NCBI GenBank assembly: GCA_041309145.1
Contig: JBFZAG010000079.1
Location: 1 to 64,000 of the forward strand
Direction: 5' to 3'
From: JAPLLS01 sp041309145
GTDB taxonomy: Bacteria > Omnitrophota > Gorgyraeia > Gygaellales > Profunditerraquicolaceae
Length of the DNA: 64,000 nucleotides
This document shows positions 60,951 to 64,000 of the stretch, in pieces (position 1 is the stretch's first letter; every line of letters begins with the position of its first letter). The notes below the pieces were generated by a model. It worked only from the letters and a program-made list of their open reading frames with translations, ran no database searches and was not told where the DNA came from. Made by a program: the position numbers and the translations under genes.

Positions 60951-62189
60951 TCACCACAATTGGGCAAACAGCCTCTGCATCACCAGGCTGGCCGCCCCCA
61001 AAGCGACGGCGTTTTCCCTAAGCTGGGAATAAACGATCTTGAGATCTTCGGTCTCTTCCCGGAAAGACCATTCTCTTACCGTAGAGCTGACCTTGTTCAG
61101 AAAATTCTCGCCGGCCTCTTCTAAGCCGCCGCCGAGAACTACCATTTCGGGGTTCAGCAGATTAACCATGTGCGCGATCTTTATCCCCAGCCTTTTGGCC
61201 GCGCTGTCCAAAGCTGACAGGACCACCGGGTCTCCGGTGCGGCTGGCGATGAGCACGCTTTTAAAATCCACATTCTCCATATTCGAAGAGGTCAGTTTGA
61301 AAAATTTCGCGGCCGCTTCTTTGTCCTGAGAAAGCCTGGATTTGACTTCGTCTAAGATCCCCAGATCCATTTCCCAGCGTTTCAGAAAACAGCCGTTAGC
61401 CGCTTCGCAATTAAAAGTTTCCTGCTCTTTATAATTGTAAATAGCTACTTCTCCGGCGTACCCCTGGGAGCCCCGGTAGATCTGGCCGTTGATCAGCAGG
61501 CCGCAGCCTACGCCGGAAAACATATAAATGAGGTTCCGGATCCCGGATTCAATTCCCAGCCAGTATTCCCCGAAGCAGGCGCTGGTTGCGTCGTTTTCGA
61601 TCAAGGTCGGAACGTTGAATTCCCTTTCGATCAGACTCTTTAAGGGAAGATCAACCGAAGCGTAAGTATAATAGTGGTCCATTTTCTGCGGCCAGTGGAT
61701 GGAGCCGTCCTGCTTGTTGACCAGCCCGGCGATCCCCACCCCCACGCCCTTGATATTGGCGGTGTAATCTTTAGACCGGCGGAATATCTCGCGGATGATC
61801 TGAAGGAGGGCTTCGGTAATGTCTTTTACCGAAGGCTTCTGCGGCTTGGCGATCTGGGTCTTGGTGATGATGTTGCCTTTTAGATCGACCAGCAGCCCGA
61901 CCATATTCATCAGGTTAAGCCCTACTCCTATAATATAGCCTCCCTGGGGGTTGAGATCCAGCAGGACCGGCCTTCTGCCGCCTTCGGAAATATCCAGCTC
62001 TTTTTCAAAAACCAGGTTGTGCTTGATAAAATCGTCGATGTAGTTGGAGATGGTCACGACGTTTATCCCGATCTCTTTGGAGATTTCCGGACGGCTGATG
62101 GGGCCGCGTTTCCTGAGGAGTTCGAGGATGTCGATATTACGTCTTTCTTTTTCGGAGAGATTGTCGCTCTGAAAATCAATGGGGTGCAT
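60951..62189 (-). CDS. ROK-family transcriptional regulator (NagC/XylR-like)
   Basis: 412 residues. An N-terminal winged helix-turn-helix (about 15-75) is followed by a ROK sugar-kinase-like domain with the ATP motif GVGVGIAGLV and a sugar-binding ENDATSA. The zinc signature is incomplete: ETFNCEAANGC replaces the usual GHxxxx...CxCGxxGC, so the conserved His and one Cys are absent. It may bind sugar without the structural zinc. A promoter lies at 62245-62273 and an AAAGG ribosome-like site is present. Confidence 0.92.
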   Translation of the reverse strand: MHPIDFQSDNLSEKERRNIDILELLRKRGPISRPEISKEIGINVVTISNYIDDFIKHNLVFEKELDISEGGRRPVLLDLNPQGGYIIGVGLNLMNMVGLLVDLKGNIITKTQIAKPQKPSVKDITEALLQIIREIFRRSKDYTANIKGVGVGIAGLVNKQDGSIHWPQKMDHYYTYASVDLPLKSLIEREFNVPTLIENDATSACFGEYWLGIESGIRNLIYMFSGVGCGLLINGQIYRGSQGYAGEVAIYNYKEQETFNCEAANGCFLKRWEMDLGILDEVKSRLSQDKEAAAKFFKLTSSNMENVDFKSVLIASRTGDPVVLSALDSAAKRLGIKIAHMVNLLNPEMVVLGGGLEEAGENFLNKVSSTVREWSFREETEDLKIVYSQLRENAVALGAASLVMQRLFAQLW

Positions 62190-62244
62190 GGAATTTACCT
62201 TTCTTTACAGCAATGGTGGGAATATTTTCTGGACGCTATGGTTA

Positions 62245-62273
62245 ATTATATAAGTGGCATCATTATAAGTCAA
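62245..62273 (-). promoter_or_regulatory. Sigma70 promoter of the ROK gene
   Basis: Minus strand TTGACT (62268-62273), 17 bases, TATAAT (62245-62250). The predicted leader is about 50 bases. Confidence 0.75.
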
Positions 62274-62382
62274 GTTTTTTTAATAATTAATAGCCCTTAG
62301 ATGATGCGATGAAGCGGTTTAAGTCAAAAAACAAAGACAGGCCCGGAAAAACCCGCCTCCGTTCTTCCAAATTGACTTAAGG

Positions 62383-62410
62383 TTGACTATTAAATAAAAG
62401 TTGTTATAAT
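62383..62410 (+). promoter_or_regulatory. Promoter of tRNA-Thr
   Basis: TTGACT (62383-62388), 16 bases, TATAAT (62405-62410). Transcription would start a few bases before the tRNA 5' end at 62420. Confidence 0.8.
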
Positions 62411-62419
62411 GTTTTAAAT

Positions 62420-62491
62420 GCCGGCGTAGCTCAGTTGGTAGAGCAGCGCTTTCGTAAAGCGCGGGCCGGGGGTTCGATTCCTCTCGCCGGC
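62420..62491 (+). tRNA. tRNA-Thr (anticodon CGU)
   Basis: 72 bases fold as a cloverleaf: acceptor GCCGGCG/CGCCGGC, D arm GCTC...GAGC, anticodon stem GCGCT/AGCGC with loop TTCGTAA (anticodon CGT, decoding ACG), a five-base variable loop and T arm with TTCGATT. The T stem contains G-U pairs. CCA is not encoded. The 3' end is repeated twice downstream. Confidence 0.93.
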
Positions 62492-62864
62492 TTTTAAATT
62501 ATCGCACTTCCTTCCCCGGACCGAAAGGGGTGCGGGGAAAGAAATTTCCCCGCGTATTCGGGGTAACAGCGACAAGCGAAGCGCGGAGCGCCATAGGGGC
62601 AGAGCCCCTTTGGGAACGGGCCGGAGGGTTCGATTCCTCTCGCCGGCTTTTAAATTCTTATGCTTTTGACCCGGCCCAAGGGGGAGTTTGAGGGGGAAAA
62701 TCTCCCCCTCAACGAGACACTTCCCGGTTACGCTACGGGGTGACAGCGAACAAAGTGAGCTTCAGAGGGGCAATAAGCCCCTATGAAGCGCGAGCGTAAG
62801 CGAGCGCGGCCGGAGGGTTCGATTCCCTGCCTGACGGCAGGCAGGCTCTCGCCGGCTTTTAAAT
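62471..62864 (+). repeat. Repeated copies of the tRNA-Thr 3' end with intervening modules
   Basis: The tRNA T arm plus acceptor 3' strand (GGTTCGATTCCTCTCGCCGG and CTTTTAAATT after it) appears in the tRNA at 62471-62500, again at 62627-62656, and again at about 62815-62864. The third copy is interrupted at 62826-62845 by a 20-base palindrome. The modules between them share words such as CGGGGT(A/G)ACAGCGA and GGCCGGAGGG. No complete second tRNA and no integrase or other ORF is present in this 400-base stretch. Confidence 0.85.
62826..62845. repeat. 20-bp palindrome inserted in a tRNA-3'-end copy
   Basis: CCTGCCTG, loop ACGG, CAGGCAGG: a perfect 8-bp stem. Comparison with the two uninterrupted copies shows it is inserted exactly between GGTTCGATTC and CTCTCGCC. 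Confidence 0.75.
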
Positions 62865-62900
62865 AAAGCTTTTGATAACAGCGGCTTTTATTTCTTGCCT

Positions 62901-64000
62901 ATGTCTAAATTCACTGAAATATTCAAAAACCGCGACTTCTTCCTGCTTTGGATCGGCCAGATCATCTCCCAGTTAGGCGACCGGCTTGACCAGATGGCCT
63001 TGATCGCTCTGGTCTATTCCAAAGCCCCGGGATCGACGATGAGCATAGCCAAGATCCTTTCCTTTACCATTATCCCGGTTTTCCTGATCGGTCCGGTTGC
63101 CGGAGTCTATGTTGACCGATGGGACAGGCGCAGGATCATGTATATCTCCGATTTTTTGCGGGCAGCGCTGGTTTTATGCATAGCTGTGTCCTTCATTAAT
63201 AAAAGCCTGGGTTGGGTGTACCTGATCATTTTCATAATTTTCTCTATCGGCCGTTTTTTTGTTCCGGCCAAAATGGCCATTATTCCTGATCTGGTCGAGC
63301 AAAAACACCTGTTAATGGCTAATTCCCTGGTCAATACCACCGGGATGATCGCCGCGGTCCTTGGATTCGGAATAAGCGGGATCGTAGTCGAAAAACTCGG
63401 GGCAAAAGCCGGCTTTTATCTTGATTCCTTAAGCTTTCTGGTCTCAGGCTCCTGCATCTTTTTTATCGCCAAGAAAGCCATGAGCCTGACCAGCCTTAAG
63501 AAGGTCAGCCGGGAGGCCGTAGAAGTCCTGCGCAAATCCGTGCTTGAAGACATTAAAGACGGCTTGCTTTATTTTTTCAAAGAGAAAAAACTGCGCTTTA
63601 CCGCAGGGGTGATCTTCGCTTTGTGGGCGGCTTTAGGAGCAGTTTACGTGGTGGTCATAGTTTTTATCCAGCAAACCCTGCATTCCGCAACTAAGGACCT
63701 GGGGCTGCTGATCATGTTCTTGGGGCTGGGTCTTTTCATAGGCTCTTTGATCTACGGAAAATTCGGCCAACGGGTTTCCCACTACAAAATTATCTTTGTC
63801 TGCCTCATCCTGAGTGGTATAATGCTGGTTGTTTTCGCTTTCGGGATCAACTATTACCCTTGTTTTGCGGTAGCGGCTGCTCTGTCGTTTTTACTGGGAA
63901 CGGTGATCTCCCCGATCATGATCGCAACCAACACCATCATCCACAAAGTAAGCGCAAACCACATGATGGGAAAGACTTTCAGCTCTCTGGAAATCGTGAT
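62901..64000 (+). CDS. MFS transporter (partial, runs off the window)
   Basis: The frame from the ATG at 62901 is open to the edge (366 codons seen). It begins MSKFTEIFKNRDFFLLWIGQ and contains many membrane helices, with the MFS loop motif VYVDRWDRRR between helices 2 and 3 (motif A-like). It resembles the EntS/macrolide-exporter branch of MFS drug exporters. No ribosome site is evident. It lies immediately downstream of the tRNA repeats, reading in the same direction; the substrate is unknown. Confidence 0.88.
   Translation, partial: MSKFTEIFKNRDFFLLWIGQIISQLGDRLDQMALIALVYSKAPGSTMSIAKILSFTIIPVFLIGPVAGVYVDRWDRRRIMYISDFLRAALVLCIAVSFINKSLGWVYLIIFIIFSIGRFFVPAKMAIIPDLVEQKHLLMANSLVNTTGMIAAVLGFGISGIVVEKLGAKAGFYLDSLSFLVSGSCIFFIAKKAMSLTSLKKVSREAVEVLRKSVLEDIKDGLLYFFKEKKLRFTAGVIFALWAALGAVYVVVIVFIQQTLHSATKDLGLLIMFLGLGLFIGSLIYGKFGQRVSHYKIIFVCLILSGIMLVVFAFGINYYPCFAVAAALSFLLGTVISPIMIATNTIIHKVSANHMMGKTFSSLEIV

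Noticed and set aside
62600..62864. Additional tRNA genes after tRNA-Thr
   Set aside because: Only the T arm and acceptor 3' strand are present; no D arm, anticodon arm or 5' acceptor strand can be found.

Overview
The window looks like part of an uncultured, diderm, anaerobic bacterium, most likely a member of the candidate phylum Omnitrophota in the PVC superphylum. The clues are a 3,338-residue secreted giant protein, NuoE/NuoF-type hydrogenase diaphorase genes next to NfnAB and acetate kinase, a B12-dependent ribonucleotide reductase, archaeal-type phosphoglycerate mutase, and outer-membrane proteins (OmpA/LysM lipoprotein, porin). This assignment is inferred from gene content; no rRNA or other phylogenetic marker was analysed. 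Almost all genes lie on the minus strand. Promoters are mostly sigma70-like (TTGACA / TATAAT).

Layout by region. 1-7.2 kb: a redox and energy operon read leftwards: ackA, nfnA, gltA/nfnB, a NuoE-like gene and a NuoF-GltD fusion cut by the window edge. 7.3-8.7 kb: an HtpX-type protease carrying an EF-hand loop, followed by 480 bases of interleaved repeats. 8.7-13.1 kb: an envelope operon (OmpA-LysM lipoprotein, PtsN, thioredoxin-DsbD fusion, DUF1573 lipoprotein) and a cpaF ATPase. 13.4-23.4 kb: one giant secreted protein with two GHKL-ATPase-like regions, beta-propellers and an HExxH motif. 23.7-28 kb, plus strand: mutS-mutL. 28-35.1 kb: a secreted beta-propeller and a secreted kinase-like protein, a GAF-ANTAR antiterminator, an aminotransferase, an Lrp regulator and nadE.

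35.2-51.7 kb is a phosphate island: two complete pst-phoU sets, an arsenate reductase/low-molecular-weight phosphatase, a porin, a receiver protein with a tiny coupled ORF, PhoR, PhoB and a Na/phosphate cotransporter. The second pst set encodes two different PstB-like ATPases whose motif losses complement each other. This predicts an asymmetric heterodimer with one consensus ATP site and one degenerate one, and it is the most interesting candidate in the window together with the giant protein.

51.7-62.2 kb: a QueG-like protein, mnmG, a REP-associated transposase (RAYT) inside its own repeats, phosphoglycerate mutase, nrdJ with two NrdR boxes and a consensus promoter, and LacI, coiled-coil and ROK genes. 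62.4-64 kb: tRNA-Thr(CGU), whose 3' end is repeated twice downstream, then a partial MFS transporter. REP-type palindromes related to the RAYT ends are scattered through the window and often sit where terminators are needed.
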